NCBI RefSeq assembly: GCF_036227105.1
Contig: NZ_CP109434.1
Coordinates: 9,148,501-9,212,500, forward strand
Origin: Amycolatopsis sp. NBC_01488
GTDB taxonomy: Bacteria > Actinomycetota > Actinomycetes > Mycobacteriales > Pseudonocardiaceae
Direction of reading: 5' to 3'
Length of the DNA: 64,000 nt
Numbering within the stretch: position 1 is the stretch's first letter; each line of letters opens with the position of its first letter. Positions 39,862-48,723 of the stretch are shown here, in pieces. A program made the translations under genes and the position numbers. The notes beneath the pieces are model-generated. The model did not search any database, was not told the DNA's origin, and saw only the letters and a list, made by a program, of their open reading frames with translations.

Positions 39862-40746
39862 TCAGCCCTTGAGCGCGCCCTGCATGATGCCGCCCACGAT
39901 CTGGCGGCCGAACAGCAGGAACACGAGCAGGACGGGGACGGTGCCGATGGTGGCGGCGGTGAGCACGAGCGTGTAGTCGGTGGTATAGCCACTGGCCAGT
40001 GTGGACAGTGCGGTTTGGACGGTCGGGTTCTCCGGCACCAGCACCACCAGCGGCCAGAAGAAGTCGTTCCACGCCTGCATGAACGTGAACAACCCGAGCA
40101 CCGCCGCGGCCGGGCGAGCGGCCGGCAAGGCGACGTGCCAGAACAGCCGCAGCGAGCCGCAGCCGTCCATCCGCCCGGCTTCCAGCAGCTCCAGAGGCAG
40201 CGCGCGGTCGAAGTACTGGCGCATGAAGAACACGCCGAACGCGGTCACCAGGCCGGGCACGATCACCGCCTGCAACTGCCCGGCCCACCCGAAGTCGGCC
40301 ATCATCATGTAGAGCGGCACGACGCCCAGCTCCGTCGGGATCGCCTGGGTGGCGACCACGACGAGCAGCAGCACAGTCCGGCCACGGAACTTCAGCTTGG
40401 CGAAGGCGAATCCGGCCAGCGTCGAGAACAGCACCACGGACACGGTGATCGTGCCCGCGACGATCATCGAGTTCCCGAGCGCCAGCGCGAAGTCCGTCTC
40501 GTCGAAGACGCGGGCGATGTTCTCGAACAGGTGCCCGCCCGGCACGAGGACCGGCGGCACCCGGCCGACCGCCTCCGTCGTTTGCGAGGAGACGACGAAC
40601 GACCAGTACACGGGGAACGCCGAGCCGGCCAGGATCGCGACCAGCGCGGCGTAGGTCCACGGGCTCGCGACCCGCCGGACGAGCCGCCGCGTGCGGCCGG
40701 GCGTCGCCGGCGGCGCGGGCGCGGCCGGGGTCAGCACGGAAGTCAT
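39862..40746 (-). CDS. cebG: Carbohydrate ABC transporter permease (CebG-like)
   Basis: A 294-aa inner-membrane permease of the MalG/CUT1 type with six hydrophobic helices. The EAA loop ELLEAGRMDGCGSLRLFWHV couples it to the ATPase. No ATPase gene is in the operon, so a shared MsiK-type ATPase elsewhere is likely, as in Streptomyces. It follows cebF by 9 bp. The substrate is inferred from the linked GH1 glucosidase as cellobiose or cello-oligosaccharide. Confidence 0.88.
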   Translation of the reverse strand: MTSVLTPAAPAPPATPGRTRRLVRRVASPWTYAALVAILAGSAFPVYWSFVVSSQTTEAVGRVPPVLVPGGHLFENIARVFDETDFALALGNSMIVAGTITVSVVLFSTLAGFAFAKLKFRGRTVLLLVVVATQAIPTELGVVPLYMMMADFGWAGQLQAVIVPGLVTAFGVFFMRQYFDRALPLELLEAGRMDGCGSLRLFWHVALPAARPAAAVLGLFTFMQAWNDFFWPLVVLVPENPTVQTALSTLASGYTTDYTLVLTAATIGTVPVLLVFLLFGRQIVGGIMQGALKG

Positions 40747-40755
40747 GTCCGCTCC

Positions 40756-41676
40756 TCAGTCCGTTTGGATGCGCCGGGTCACCAGGTACGACAGGCCCGC
40801 GACGAGCATCGTGGCCACGGCCAGGATCAGCGCGATCGCCGAGCTGTAGCCGAAGTCGTACTTGGTGAACCCCTGCTCGTAGAGGTAGAGCGCGGCGGTC
40901 TGGAACTGCCGGTCCGACCCGCCGGTGGCGGCCGCCGTGCCCGGGTTGAACAGCAGCGGCTCGGCGAGCAGCCGCATGTTCCCGGTCGTCGCGATCACCG
41001 TGGAGAAGATGATCTGCGGCCGCAGCAGCGGCACGGTGATCCGCCAGAACTGCTGCCACCCGCGGGCGCCGTCGAGCGTCGCGGCTTCGTACATGCTCGA
41101 CGGGATCGCCTGCATCGACGCCAGGAAGATCAGCGCGTGGTAGCCGGTCCAGCGCCACACCACCATCGCCGCGATGGCGGTGTGCGAGCTGGCCGTGCCG
41201 GCCTGCCAGTCGACGTGCCCGCCGCCGAACCAGCTCAGCACCCAGTTCACCAGGCCGAAGTCCCGGCCGAACAGCTGCGCGAAGATGATCGTCACCGCCG
41301 CCACCGAGGTGATGTTCGGCAGGATCATCCCCATCCGGAACAGCGTCCGGCCGTGCAGCCTGCGGTTGAGCAGGTGCGCGACGGTGAGCGCGAACAGGAT
41401 CTGCGGGATCGTGGTCAGCAGCCACAGGCTGACCGTGTTCCCCATCGCGTTCCAGAAGTACGGGTCGTGGAACAGCAGCTGCTCGTAGTTGCCGAACCCG
41501 ATGAACGTCGCGCCCTCGGCGTCGAGCAGGTTGCGCTTCTGCAGCGACACGAAAGCCGTGTACAGCAGCGGGAACAGCCCGAAGACGCCGAAGATCAGGA
41601 AGTAGGGGCTGATGAAGCCGAACGGCGACAGCTTGACGTCCCACTTGTGCCGCCGGTCGGCCCAGGAGAGGGCCAT
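40756..41676 (-). CDS. cebF: Carbohydrate ABC transporter permease (CebF-like)
   Basis: A 306-aa MalF/CUT1-type permease with six hydrophobic helices. The EAA loop reads SMYEAATLDGARGWQQFW. The start ATG at 41676 overlaps the stop of the binding-protein gene (TGATG), so expression is coupled; an alternative GTG lies one codon upstream. It pairs with the cebG-like permease. As the binding protein is frameshifted, the transporter may be non-functional in this strain unless that is a sequence error. Confidence 0.88.
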   Translation of the reverse strand: MALSWADRRHKWDVKLSPFGFISPYFLIFGVFGLFPLLYTAFVSLQKRNLLDAEGATFIGFGNYEQLLFHDPYFWNAMGNTVSLWLLTTIPQILFALTVAHLLNRRLHGRTLFRMGMILPNITSVAAVTIIFAQLFGRDFGLVNWVLSWFGGGHVDWQAGTASSHTAIAAMVVWRWTGYHALIFLASMQAIPSSMYEAATLDGARGWQQFWRITVPLLRPQIIFSTVIATTGNMRLLAEPLLFNPGTAAATGGSDRQFQTAALYLYEQGFTKYDFGYSSAIALILAVATMLVAGLSYLVTRRIQTD

Positions 41677-42940
41677 CACTTCAGCTTCGCGACGTCACCG
41701 ACCAGCTGCTGCCACGCCGCCGCGCCGTCCTGCTTGCCCTGCTCGACGCGCTGCATCGCGTTGCCGAACTCGGTCTGGACATCGCCGGCCTTCGGGCCCT
41801 GGTACTGCGGGTTCAGCTTCTTCGCCGCGTCGGTGAAGAGCTTGCCGACGGGCGCGTTGTTGAAGAACGGGTTGGTGTAGCCGGTGATCTTCGGGTCGTC
41901 GTACAGCGACGGCGTCGAGGGCAGCAGGCCCTGGCTGGTGAACACCTTCGCCTGCTGCTCGGGGGCGGTCAGCCACGCGGCGAGGTCGGCGGCTTCCTTG
42001 GTGTGCTTGCCCTGCTTCGGCACGGTCAGGTACGAGCCGCCCCAGTTGCCGCCCCCGCCGGGCACGGTCGCGACGTCCCACTTGCCCGCGGTGTCCGGTG
42101 CCTGGTCCTTGATCTTGGTCATCATCCAGGCCGGGCAGGTGACGGTGGCGAACTGGCCCTGGGTGAAGCCGGTGTTCCAGGTCGGCGTGCTGTAGAGCAG
42201 GCCCGCGGAGAGGTTCGCCTTGACGGCGTCGACGACCTGGTCCCAGCCGGTCCGCAGCGCCGGGTTGCGGTCGACGACGAGCTGGTCGCTCTGGTCGTAG
42301 TAGCCGACCGGCGCCTGGCCGACGATCGCGTTGAGCACGGTCGGGCCGCCGTCCATGAACTTGACGCCGTTCGGGCGTGGGCCTGGAAGCGCTTACCCGC
42401 GTCGAAGAACGCCTGCCACGTCGGCCAGAGCGCGGAGACGGCGTCGCGGTCGGCGGGCAGGCCCGCCTTTTCGAAGAGGTCGCGGCGGTAGCAGATGGCC
42501 AGGCCGCCGACGTCGGTGCCGTAACCGATCTGCTGCCCGCCCTTGGCCAGCGACGCGGACCACTTCCAGCCGAGCCAGCGGTTCTTGAGCTGGTCGCCGC
42601 CGACGGTGTTCAGGTCGACGAACTTGTCCGGCGTCGCCTTGAACTGGGCGACGTACCCGGTGTCGATCGCTTCGATGTCCGCGGCGCCGCCGCCGGTGGC
42701 CAGGTGCGCGGCCAGGTTCTTGTGGTGGTCGGAGTAGGCGGCGGTCCGCTCGGTGATTTCGATGTCCGGGTGCGCCGCCTGGTACTCCTTGATCAGGTCG
42801 GTGTAGCCGAAGTTGCCGAAGAGGCCGAGGCTGAGCTTGATCTTGCCGCCGCCGGCGTCGCCGCTCCCGCAGCCGCTCAACGCGGTGACAGCGGCGCAGA
42901 CGACCGCCAGGACGAGGCGGGTTGTCGTTTTCGGGCGCAT
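41676..42940 (-). pseudogene. cebE: Sugar ABC transporter substrate-binding lipoprotein, frameshifted (CebE-like)
   Basis: Two overlapping frames together make a normal binding lipoprotein of about 421 aa. The N-terminal part begins at 42940 with a lipoprotein signal ending ALSGC (Cys24) and runs to AGKRFQAHA. The C-terminal part resumes as NGVKFMDGGPTVLN. Between them one base is missing from a G/C run near 42372-42376: one extra G restores a continuous reading. The rest is intact, so either a sequencing or assembly error or a very recent mutation is likely. It is the first gene of the ceb-like operon. Confidence 0.85.
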
Positions 42941-42985
42941 GAGATCTCCGTTGTTCTGCGGGCCGGTCGGAAAACGCGGGACCCA

Positions 42986-42999
42986 TGAGAGCGCTCCCA
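42986..42999. promoter_or_regulatory. CebR-type operator upstream of the binding-protein gene
   Basis: TGAGAGCGCTCCCA matches the Streptomyces CebR site TGGGAGCGCTCCCA at 13 of 14 positions. It lies 46 bp before the cebE-like start, where a repressor would block transcription of the operon. Confidence 0.7.
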
Positions 43000-43071
43000 G
43001 CAGCCCTTCGTCAAGTAACGAAATGGCAACACGTCGGGGTATTTACCCAGTCAGAGATCGTGTGTTAGGAA

Positions 43072-43085
43072 TGTAACCGGTTACA
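43072..43085. promoter_or_regulatory. Second LacI-type operator near the regulator gene
   Basis: TGTAACCGGTTACA is a perfect palindrome with a central CG, typical for LacI-family proteins. It lies 76 bp before the regulator start and shares the frame TGnnAnCGnTnnCA with the site at 42986, so one protein could bind both. Confidence 0.6.
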
Positions 43086-43096
43086 GCTGTGATATT

Positions 43097-43140
43097 CGAG
43101 GCTTCGCCTCGGTCGGGGGCTCCGCCACCCGAACCCCCGA
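43097..43140 (+). repeat. Two short hairpins in the regulator leader
   Basis: CGAGGC-TTC-GCCTCG (43097-43111) and TCGGGGG-14-CCCCCGA (43113-43140) are adjacent stems between the operator and the LacI-type start. Similar short stems recur in actinomycete intergenic DNA; their role here is unknown. Confidence 0.5.
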
Positions 43141-43160
43141 AAGCAGCACAGGAGGTCAGC

Positions 43161-44198
43161 ATGGTCACCGCCCGCGAGATCGCCCAGCTCTGCGGGGTTT
43201 CGGTCGCGACCGTGTCGCGGGTGTTCAACCGCCCCGCCACGGTCAGCGCGACGACGCGCGAACACGTCGAGCGCGTTGCCCGAGAGCTCGACTTCTCGCC
43301 GAACGAGTCGGCCCGGGCCCTGTCGCGGCAGCAGTCGGCGATGGTCGGGCTGGTCTGGGACACCGACCACCGGCGGCCCGGCTGGCGGCACCCGTTCCTG
43401 CAGGACCTGTTGCTGGGCCTCAAGTCCGCGCTCAGCTCGCACGGGTACCACCTGCTGATGCTCGCCACGAGCGACGACGCCCGCGACCGCCACCCGGGCG
43501 TGTCGCTGGCCGACCCGATCGCGTACGTGCGCATGACCCGGCGCCACCACCTGGCCGGGCTGGTGCTGATCGACAGCGGGACCGACGCCGAGGCGTTCAC
43601 CGCGTTCGCCCAGTCCGGGCTGCCGTGCGTCGCGCTCGACGTGGCGCTGTCGGGGCCGCGGGCGACCTACGTGACCTCGGACAACGCGGCGGGCGCGGCG
43701 GAAGCCGTCCGGCACCTGGCCGCGCTGGGCCACGACCGGATCGCGACGATCACCGGCCCCCGCGGCAACGCGCCCGCCGCCGCCCGCACCGAGGGCTACC
43801 GGCGCGGGCTGGCCGAAGCGGGGCTGCCGGCGCGTGCGGACTTCGTGGTCACCGGCGACTTCTACCGCGAGAGCGGGTTCGTCGGGATGCGGCGACTGCT
43901 GGCCCGCAAGGACCCGCCGACGGCGGTGTTCGCGGCGAGCGACGAGATGGCGGTCGGCGCCCTGCTGGCGGCCCGCGCGGCCGGCCTGCGGGTACCGGCC
44001 GACCTGGCGGTCGTCGGGTTCGACGACATCGAGGTGGCGTCCCTGGTCGACCCGGCGCTGACGACCGTCGCCCAGGACAAGCCGGGCTTCGGCACCGCGG
44101 CGGCGGGGGCGTTGCTGGCGATGATCGAAACCGGGACGGCGCCGGATCCGGTGCACTTGCCGACGAAACTGGTGGTCCGCGACTCCTGCGGCACCTAA
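43161..44198 (+). CDS. cebR: LacI-family regulator (CebR-like)
   Basis: A 345-aa LacI/GalR repressor. The N-terminal helix-turn-helix reads REIAQLCGVSVATVSRVFNR, and the hinge helix is SPNESARALSRQQS. The sugar-binding core follows (MVGLVWDTDHRRPG, VFAASDEMAVGALLAARAAG, VVGFDDIEVASLVDPALTTV). It is divergent from the ceb-like operon, with two candidate operators in the 220-bp gap. Derepression by cellobiose is likely by analogy with Streptomyces CebR, but the sugar is not proven. The ATG at 43161 follows AGGAGG. Confidence 0.88.
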   Translation: MVTAREIAQLCGVSVATVSRVFNRPATVSATTREHVERVARELDFSPNESARALSRQQSAMVGLVWDTDHRRPGWRHPFLQDLLLGLKSALSSHGYHLLMLATSDDARDRHPGVSLADPIAYVRMTRRHHLAGLVLIDSGTDAEAFTAFAQSGLPCVALDVALSGPRATYVTSDNAAGAAEAVRHLAALGHDRIATITGPRGNAPAAARTEGYRRGLAEAGLPARADFVVTGDFYRESGFVGMRRLLARKDPPTAVFAASDEMAVGALLAARAAGLRVPADLAVVGFDDIEVASLVDPALTTVAQDKPGFGTAAAGALLAMIETGTAPDPVHLPTKLVVRDSCGT

Positions 44199-45301
44199 CC
44201 GCCGATCTTGGTGTCCCAGTCGATGTGGTGCTCGTAGACCCAGCCCGGCTTTTCGCCGACGTCCTGCCCCGCGCTCGCGGCCACCAGCTTCTCCACCCGC
44301 TCGCGTCGCAACCCTTCGTACGCGGTGAAAGCCGACACCGGATCCGGCAGGTCGCGCAGGCACTGCGCCAGGATCACGCCGTCCTCCAAGGCCATCGACG
44401 CACCCTGCGCGGCAGCCGGGGACGCGGCGTGCGCGGCGTCGCCGGTCAGGACCATTTCCGGAGTCGACCAGACGCGCGTCTCGGGAACGTCGTAGGAGTG
44501 GCCGCCGAACACCTCGTCGCCGGTCGCCGCGATGATTTCCGCGCACGGCAACGGTTCCCCGGCGAACGCCGCGTGCGCGAACTCGCGCCAGCCCGCCGGG
44601 GTGACCGCCGCGATCTCGTCGCGGGGCCGCTCGGTGTCCGGGATGCGGGCGAACCAGAACGTGGCGCCGTCCGGGTCGGTCGTGAACCCGAACGCCGCCT
44701 TGCTGCCGCGGACCATCCGGTAGAGCCCGGGCGCCGACGGCAAACCGGGCGCGCGCGTGTAGCCGTAGACGATGGTCAGCCCGGTGTAGCGCGGCTCGTC
44801 CGCGGCCGGGTCGATCAGCCGCCGGACGACCGAGCGCAGGCCGTCGGCACCGACCAGGACGTCTCCGGTCTCGGTGGTTCCGTCAGCGAACTCGGCCGTG
44901 ACGCCGCCGGCCCCGGTCCGCGCGCCCACCAGCCGTTTCCCGCGTTTGAGCGGTACGCCCCGGCGCGCGGCTTCGTCCTGCAGGGCGCGGTAAAGCGTCG
45001 CGCGGGTCAGCGTGCGCGGCCGGTCGCGGCCTTCGGTGTCGAACTCGTTCTGCCCCACTGTTTCCCCGGTCGGGGCAACGAGCTCGACGCCGTACGCGGC
45101 GAAGGACGCGTCGATCACCGGCCGGTCGGCGCCGATCGCGCGCAGGGCGTCCATGCCGTTGTGCATGATCGTGAGGAACGCGCCGATGTCGTCCCCGCCG
45201 GCCGGGTAGGCCTCGAAGACCACCGGATCGTGTCCCGCGAGCTTCGCCGCCATCGCCGTGACCGTGCCGGAAATGCCGCCACCCGCGACCAGAACTCGCA
45301 C
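44195..45301 (-). CDS. FAD-dependent monooxygenase (PHBH fold)
   Basis: A 368-aa group A flavoprotein monooxygenase. The dinucleotide motif VLVAGGGISGTVTAMAAKLA is at the N-terminus; DGLRSVVRRL (the DG motif) and MVLTGDAAHAASPAAAQGAS (the GD motif) follow. It would hydroxylate an aromatic or polyketide-like substrate with NAD(P)H and O2. No pathway genes are adjacent. GTG start at 45301. Its stop overlaps that of the convergent LacI gene in CTAA. Confidence 0.88.
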   Translation of the reverse strand: MRVLVAGGGISGTVTAMAAKLAGHDPVVFEAYPAGGDDIGAFLTIMHNGMDALRAIGADRPVIDASFAAYGVELVAPTGETVGQNEFDTEGRDRPRTLTRATLYRALQDEAARRGVPLKRGKRLVGARTGAGGVTAEFADGTTETGDVLVGADGLRSVVRRLIDPAADEPRYTGLTIVYGYTRAPGLPSAPGLYRMVRGSKAAFGFTTDPDGATFWFARIPDTERPRDEIAAVTPAGWREFAHAAFAGEPLPCAEIIAATGDEVFGGHSYDVPETRVWSTPEMVLTGDAAHAASPAAAQGASMALEDGVILAQCLRDLPDPVSAFTAYEGLRRERVEKLVAASAGQDVGEKPGWVYEHHIDWDTKIGG

Positions 45302-45323
45302 CCTGCTCCCCCTCGTGGACTCC

Positions 45324-45363
45324 GCGTGCCGCCGCTCACGACGTTACCGTGACGGCGGCACGC
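45324..45363 (-). terminator. Hairpin terminator of the ferritin-like gene
   Basis: GCGTGCCGCCGCTCACG and CGTGACGGCGGCACGC form a 16-bp stem with one bulge and a 7-base loop, 6 bp after the stop codon at 45369 on the leftward strand. Confidence 0.75.
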
Positions 45364-45368
45364 GGCGC

Positions 45369-46343
45369 TCACTCCTTGGCGCCACTGGTCGCGATGTCGC
45401 CGTTGAGGCCGCGCGGGTAGAACCCGCCCGAGGAGACCTTGTCCGGGTTGAGGTAGGCGATGTTGAGCACGCGGTCGGCCGAACGCCCGAACGCGATGCC
45501 GTTGGCGTCCGCGGGGACGAGGTTCGCCTTGCCGTCCTTGAGCACGCCTTCGTCGTCGTCGGCCTTGCCGTCGAGGCTGTCGCGGGCGTCGGAGATCTTG
45601 TTCGTGACGTCGCCCAGGCCGCGTTCGAACAGCTGCGAACGCACGATGCCCGCGTGGTAGGCCTCGACCGCGAGGATGCCCGCCGCCGCGTCGAGGAACG
45701 TCTTGTTGTTGACCAGCGGCGCCGCGCCCTTGTAGGCCGACACGCCAACGTCTTCGAACAGGAACGCGGCGAGCAGGAAGTTGTTCTCGCTCGCGAACGG
45801 GTCGAAGGTCTGCTGCTTGTTGATCACGCCCGCCGCCTGCATGGCGGCGGTGAAGCTGTTCTGGAAGTCGATCTCCGGCTGCGCGACGGCGGCCTTGTCG
45901 AGCGCCTTGCGCAGGAACGTCACGTGCGCGACCTCGTCGCCGGCGATCTCCTGGACGATCTGCTTGGTCTGCTCGCTCTTGAACTTCACGGCGTGTCCGC
46001 CGGAGACCTTGCCCAGGTTGCCGATGCCGTTGACGTACTTCTCGTTCAGCCCGTAGCCGTAGACGGCGAACGAGTACAGGTTCGCCTCGAGGTACTCCAG
46101 GTTGAGCGCGAAGTTCAGCACGGCGGCGTCGCTGGCGGCCTCCTTCGCCGCGTCACCGCCCTGCGCGCCGTACTGCTGCGTCGCGCCGGCCGAGCCGAGG
46201 CCCAGCGACAGCGCGGTACCGAGCGCACCGGCGCCCGCGACGCCGAGGCCCGCCGCTCCCGCAGCCTTGAGGAAGCGGCGGCGGTCGGTCGCGTTCTCCG
46301 CGCTGCGCTCGATCAGCTGCTCTGTGTAGCGTTTTCCGAACAC
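45369..46343 (-). CDS. Tat-exported ferritin-like domain protein
   Basis: A 324-aa protein of the ferritin-like (Ferritin_2) family. A twin-arginine signal, DRRRFLKAAGAAGLGVAGAG (about residues 20-39), marks it for export folded. The helical core keeps acidic and His residues: ALNLEYLEANLYSFAVYG, EIAGDEVAHVTFLRKAL and ILAVEAYHAGIVRSQLFERG. A metal or oxidase role outside the cell is likely but unproven. I chose GTG 46343 with GAGGA upstream. The frame continues to 46385 without a better start. Confidence 0.85.
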   Translation of the reverse strand: MFGKRYTEQLIERSAENATDRRRFLKAAGAAGLGVAGAGALGTALSLGLGSAGATQQYGAQGGDAAKEAASDAAVLNFALNLEYLEANLYSFAVYGYGLNEKYVNGIGNLGKVSGGHAVKFKSEQTKQIVQEIAGDEVAHVTFLRKALDKAAVAQPEIDFQNSFTAAMQAAGVINKQQTFDPFASENNFLLAAFLFEDVGVSAYKGAAPLVNNKTFLDAAAGILAVEAYHAGIVRSQLFERGLGDVTNKISDARDSLDGKADDDEGVLKDGKANLVPADANGIAFGRSADRVLNIAYLNPDKVSSGGFYPRGLNGDIATSGAKE

Positions 46344-46421
46344 CGGGGGACGTCCTCTCGTGACGAGTTCGTCCACCTCACCCAACGGTGATACGTACCC
46401 GGACGGCCCCCGGCTCGGTCA

Positions 46422-46446
46422 AATCGGGAAAAAGTTCTTCCCGATT
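46422..46446 (-). terminator. Hairpin terminator of the aminotransferase gene
   Basis: AATCGGGAA and TTCCCGATT form a perfect 9-bp stem with a 7-base AAAGTTC loop, 14 bp past the stop codon at 46460 on the leftward strand. Confidence 0.75.
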
Positions 46447-46459
46447 CCGTTCTCGCAGG

Positions 46460-47701
46460 TCAGGCGCGCTCGGCCGCGGCGAGCCGGACGCACACGGCGA
46501 GCGCGCGCACGGCCTCCTCGACGTCGGCGAGCACCGGGAACGTCGGCGCGATGCGGATGACCGCGTCGGCCGGGTCGTCGCCGTGCGGGTGGGTCGCCCC
46601 GGCGGGGGTCAGCGCGACACCGGCCTCCTTCGCCAGCCGCACGACCTCCTTCGCGGTGCCCTCGGGCACGGTCAGCGACACGAAGTACCCGCCGGTCGGC
46701 TTGGTCCAGGACGCCAGGTCCGAGAGTTCCTCGGTGAGGATGCGGTCGACGGCCTCGAACTTCGGGCCGATGATCGCGGCGTGTTTGCGCATGTGCGCGC
46801 GGACGCCGTCCTCGTCCTTGAGGAAGAGGGCGTGCCGCAGCTGGTTGACCTTGTCGGGGCCGATGGTCCGCTTGCCGATGTTGCCGATCCACCAGGCCAG
46901 GTTGGCCTCGGACGCGCCGAAGAAGCCGACGCCGGCACCGGCGTAGGTGATCTTCGAGGTCGAGCCGAAGACGAACACGCGGTCGGCGTTGCCCGCCGCG
47001 GTGGCCAGCGCGAGGAGGTCGGCCAGGGCCGGCTCGTCGTCGGTCAGGTGGTGCACCGCGTAGGCGTTGTCCCAGAAGATCCGGAAGTCGGGCGCCGCGG
47101 TGGTCATGGTGGCGAACCGCCGGACAACCTCGTCACTGAACGTGACGCCGGTGGGGTTGCTGTACTTCGGCACGCACCAGATGCCCTTGACGGCGGCATC
47201 CTCGGCGACGAGCCGCTCGACGACGTCCATGTCGGGGCCCTGGTCGGTCATCGGCACGGGGACCAGCTCGATGCCGAAGCGCTCGGTGAGCGCGAAGTGC
47301 CGGTCGTAGCCCGGGACGGGGGCGAGGAACTTCAGGTTCGGCTCGTCGGCCCAGCGCCGCTCGGCGCCGGGGAGCTGGGACAACAGCGCCTGGACGACGG
47401 CGTCGTGCATCAGTTCGAGGCTGGAGTTGCCGGCGGCCAGCAGCTGCTCGGCGGGGACCTGCAGCGCGCCCGCGAAGATGCGGCGCAGCTCCGGCAGGCC
47501 CTTGAGGCCGCCGTAGTTGCGGACGTCGGTGCCGTCCTCGGCCTTGAAGGTGCCGTCGCCCGGGAGGTCCAGCAGGCCGTTCGCGAGGTCGAGCTGCGCC
47601 GGGGACGGCTTGCCGCGGGTGATGTCGAGGGAGAGGCCGCGGTCGACCAGGGCCGCGTAGTCGCGGCGGGCCGTGTCGACGTCGACGGAAGCAGTGGTCA
47701 T
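46460..47701 (-). CDS. Aspartate aminotransferase (Rv3722c type)
   Basis: A 413-aa PLP-dependent class I aminotransferase of the PF12897 group. The PLP lysine lies in FGSTSKITYAGAGVGFFG; the Asp-Asn pair is in RIFWDNAYAVHHL; NPTGVTFSDEVVRRFA and YSNPTG are conserved. M. tuberculosis Rv3722c, the model member, transfers the amino group of aspartate, so it would make aspartate for protein and biotin or lysine pathways. No ribosome-binding site is visible before ATG 47701; translation may be leaderless. Confidence 0.9.
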   Translation of the reverse strand: MTTASVDVDTARRDYAALVDRGLSLDITRGKPSPAQLDLANGLLDLPGDGTFKAEDGTDVRNYGGLKGLPELRRIFAGALQVPAEQLLAAGNSSLELMHDAVVQALLSQLPGAERRWADEPNLKFLAPVPGYDRHFALTERFGIELVPVPMTDQGPDMDVVERLVAEDAAVKGIWCVPKYSNPTGVTFSDEVVRRFATMTTAAPDFRIFWDNAYAVHHLTDDEPALADLLALATAAGNADRVFVFGSTSKITYAGAGVGFFGASEANLAWWIGNIGKRTIGPDKVNQLRHALFLKDEDGVRAHMRKHAAIIGPKFEAVDRILTEELSDLASWTKPTGGYFVSLTVPEGTAKEVVRLAKEAGVALTPAGATHPHGDDPADAVIRIAPTFPVLADVEEAVRALAVCVRLAAAERA

Positions 47702-47764
47702 GGCGTCAACGCTAAACCCGGCGTCGATACCATTTCGGGGCGGGTCCTGGCTAGGGTGGTTGGT

Positions 47765-48244
47765 GTGCACTTGGTAGTCCACGCCGACCAGCGGCAGTTC
47801 TCGGTGCGCGACTCCGGTTCCCGGCTGGACGGCAGCGGCTGGACGGCGCTCGCCGTGGAGTCCCACCGCATCGGGGCGGAGCCGGGCGGCCTCGCGATCG
47901 CCACGGCGCGGTCGGACCTGGTGGAGTCTTCGGTGACTCTCGCGCCCGCTCCGCCCGCGTTGATCGTCGAGGCCGAGCACGTCGTGGAAGCGGATCTTCC
48001 GGTTCCGAGCGGGAAACTCGTGATTTCCGGGCCCGCGGACTACCCGTCGCAGGAAAAGTTCTTCGCGGTGCTTCCCGGGCGCTACCGGGTGCGGGTGTCG
48101 TATGTGCCGGCGGGGCCGCCGCCCGTCGACTGGAACGACCACGAGTTCGGAGCGCACTACCGGTACGTGGTCGAGCTGTGGCCGTCGTCTTCGGAGTCGG
48201 GCGTCGAGGTCCTGCGCCAGGGCGCCGCGGTTTGGGACGGCTAG
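47765..48244 (+). CDS. Hypothetical protein, 159 aa
   Basis: No family recognised. It is probably soluble and beta-rich, with a C-terminal YRYVVELWPSSSESGVEVLR. The frame has strong codon bias and begins at GTG 47765 behind AGGG, divergent from the aminotransferase. Its TAG stop shares CTAG with the convergent Mce-associated gene. The stretch KFFAVLPGRYRVRVSYVPAG suggests a beta-sandwich. No link to the Mce genes is evident. Confidence 0.7.
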   Translation: MHLVVHADQRQFSVRDSGSRLDGSGWTALAVESHRIGAEPGGLAIATARSDLVESSVTLAPAPPALIVEAEHVVEADLPVPSGKLVISGPADYPSQEKFFAVLPGRYRVRVSYVPAGPPPVDWNDHEFGAHYRYVVELWPSSSESGVEVLRQGAAVWDG

Positions 48245-48723
48245 AGGGCCGTCAACGTCGCCAGCTTCCACCGTCCGTCGATCCGCTTGGCCGTCACCGC
48301 CAGCTGGGCCACCGACGACGTCGGCGCGCCCCCGCCCTGGGCCACCGTCTGCTGGTCCAGGAACAACAGCAACGACGCATCGTCCCCGACCAGAGTCCGC
48401 ACCCCCACCGCCCGCACCGTCGTCGTCCGCACCAGCTTCTGCGACGTCGCCCGTGTGCGGGCCGAAGCGAACTGGGCCTGGTACTGCCCGACCGCCTCCC
48501 CCGTCAGCACCTCCGAGGCCGCGCGCTCGGTGCGGGCCAGGTTCGCGTAGTCGTAGGAGAACACCGCCTTCACCGCGTCGCTCACCTCCGACGAAACCGA
48601 CGCGGTCGCCGAGGTGTCGACCAGTGCGAGATTGTCGCCCGGGGACAGGGAAGCCGTCTCGATGCCGAACCACACCGCGCAGCCCAGTGCGAGCACCACG
48701 ACCGCCGCCAGCGCGCGGGTCAC
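48241..48723 (-). CDS. Mce-associated membrane protein, 160 aa
   Basis: A short protein with one N-terminal membrane helix (TRALAAVVVLALGCAVWFGI) and an extracytoplasmic domain of the Mce-associated (VirB8-like) fold; the segments AVKAVFSYDYANLARTER and VAQLAVTAKRIDGRWKLATL are characteristic. Such proteins lie at the end of mce operons (like Rv3492c/Rv3493c after mce4F) and probably stabilise the Mce complex. GTG 48723 overlaps the previous stop in GTGA. It is the last gene of the operon. Confidence 0.85.
   Translation of the reverse strand: MTRALAAVVVLALGCAVWFGIETASLSPGDNLALVDTSATASVSSEVSDAVKAVFSYDYANLARTERAASEVLTGEAVGQYQAQFASARTRATSQKLVRTTTVRAVGVRTLVGDDASLLLFLDQQTVAQGGGAPTSSVAQLAVTAKRIDGRWKLATLTAL

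Noticed and set aside
38489..41644. One 1051-codon minus-strand frame running through the permeases into the beta-glucosidase
   Set aside because: Only its last 451 codons are a real protein. The upstream part is out of frame with the two clear permease genes.
42360..42385. Programmed frameshift in the cebE-like gene
   Set aside because: There is no slippery heptamer or downstream structure, and binding lipoproteins are not known to use frameshifting. A mutation or sequence error is simpler.
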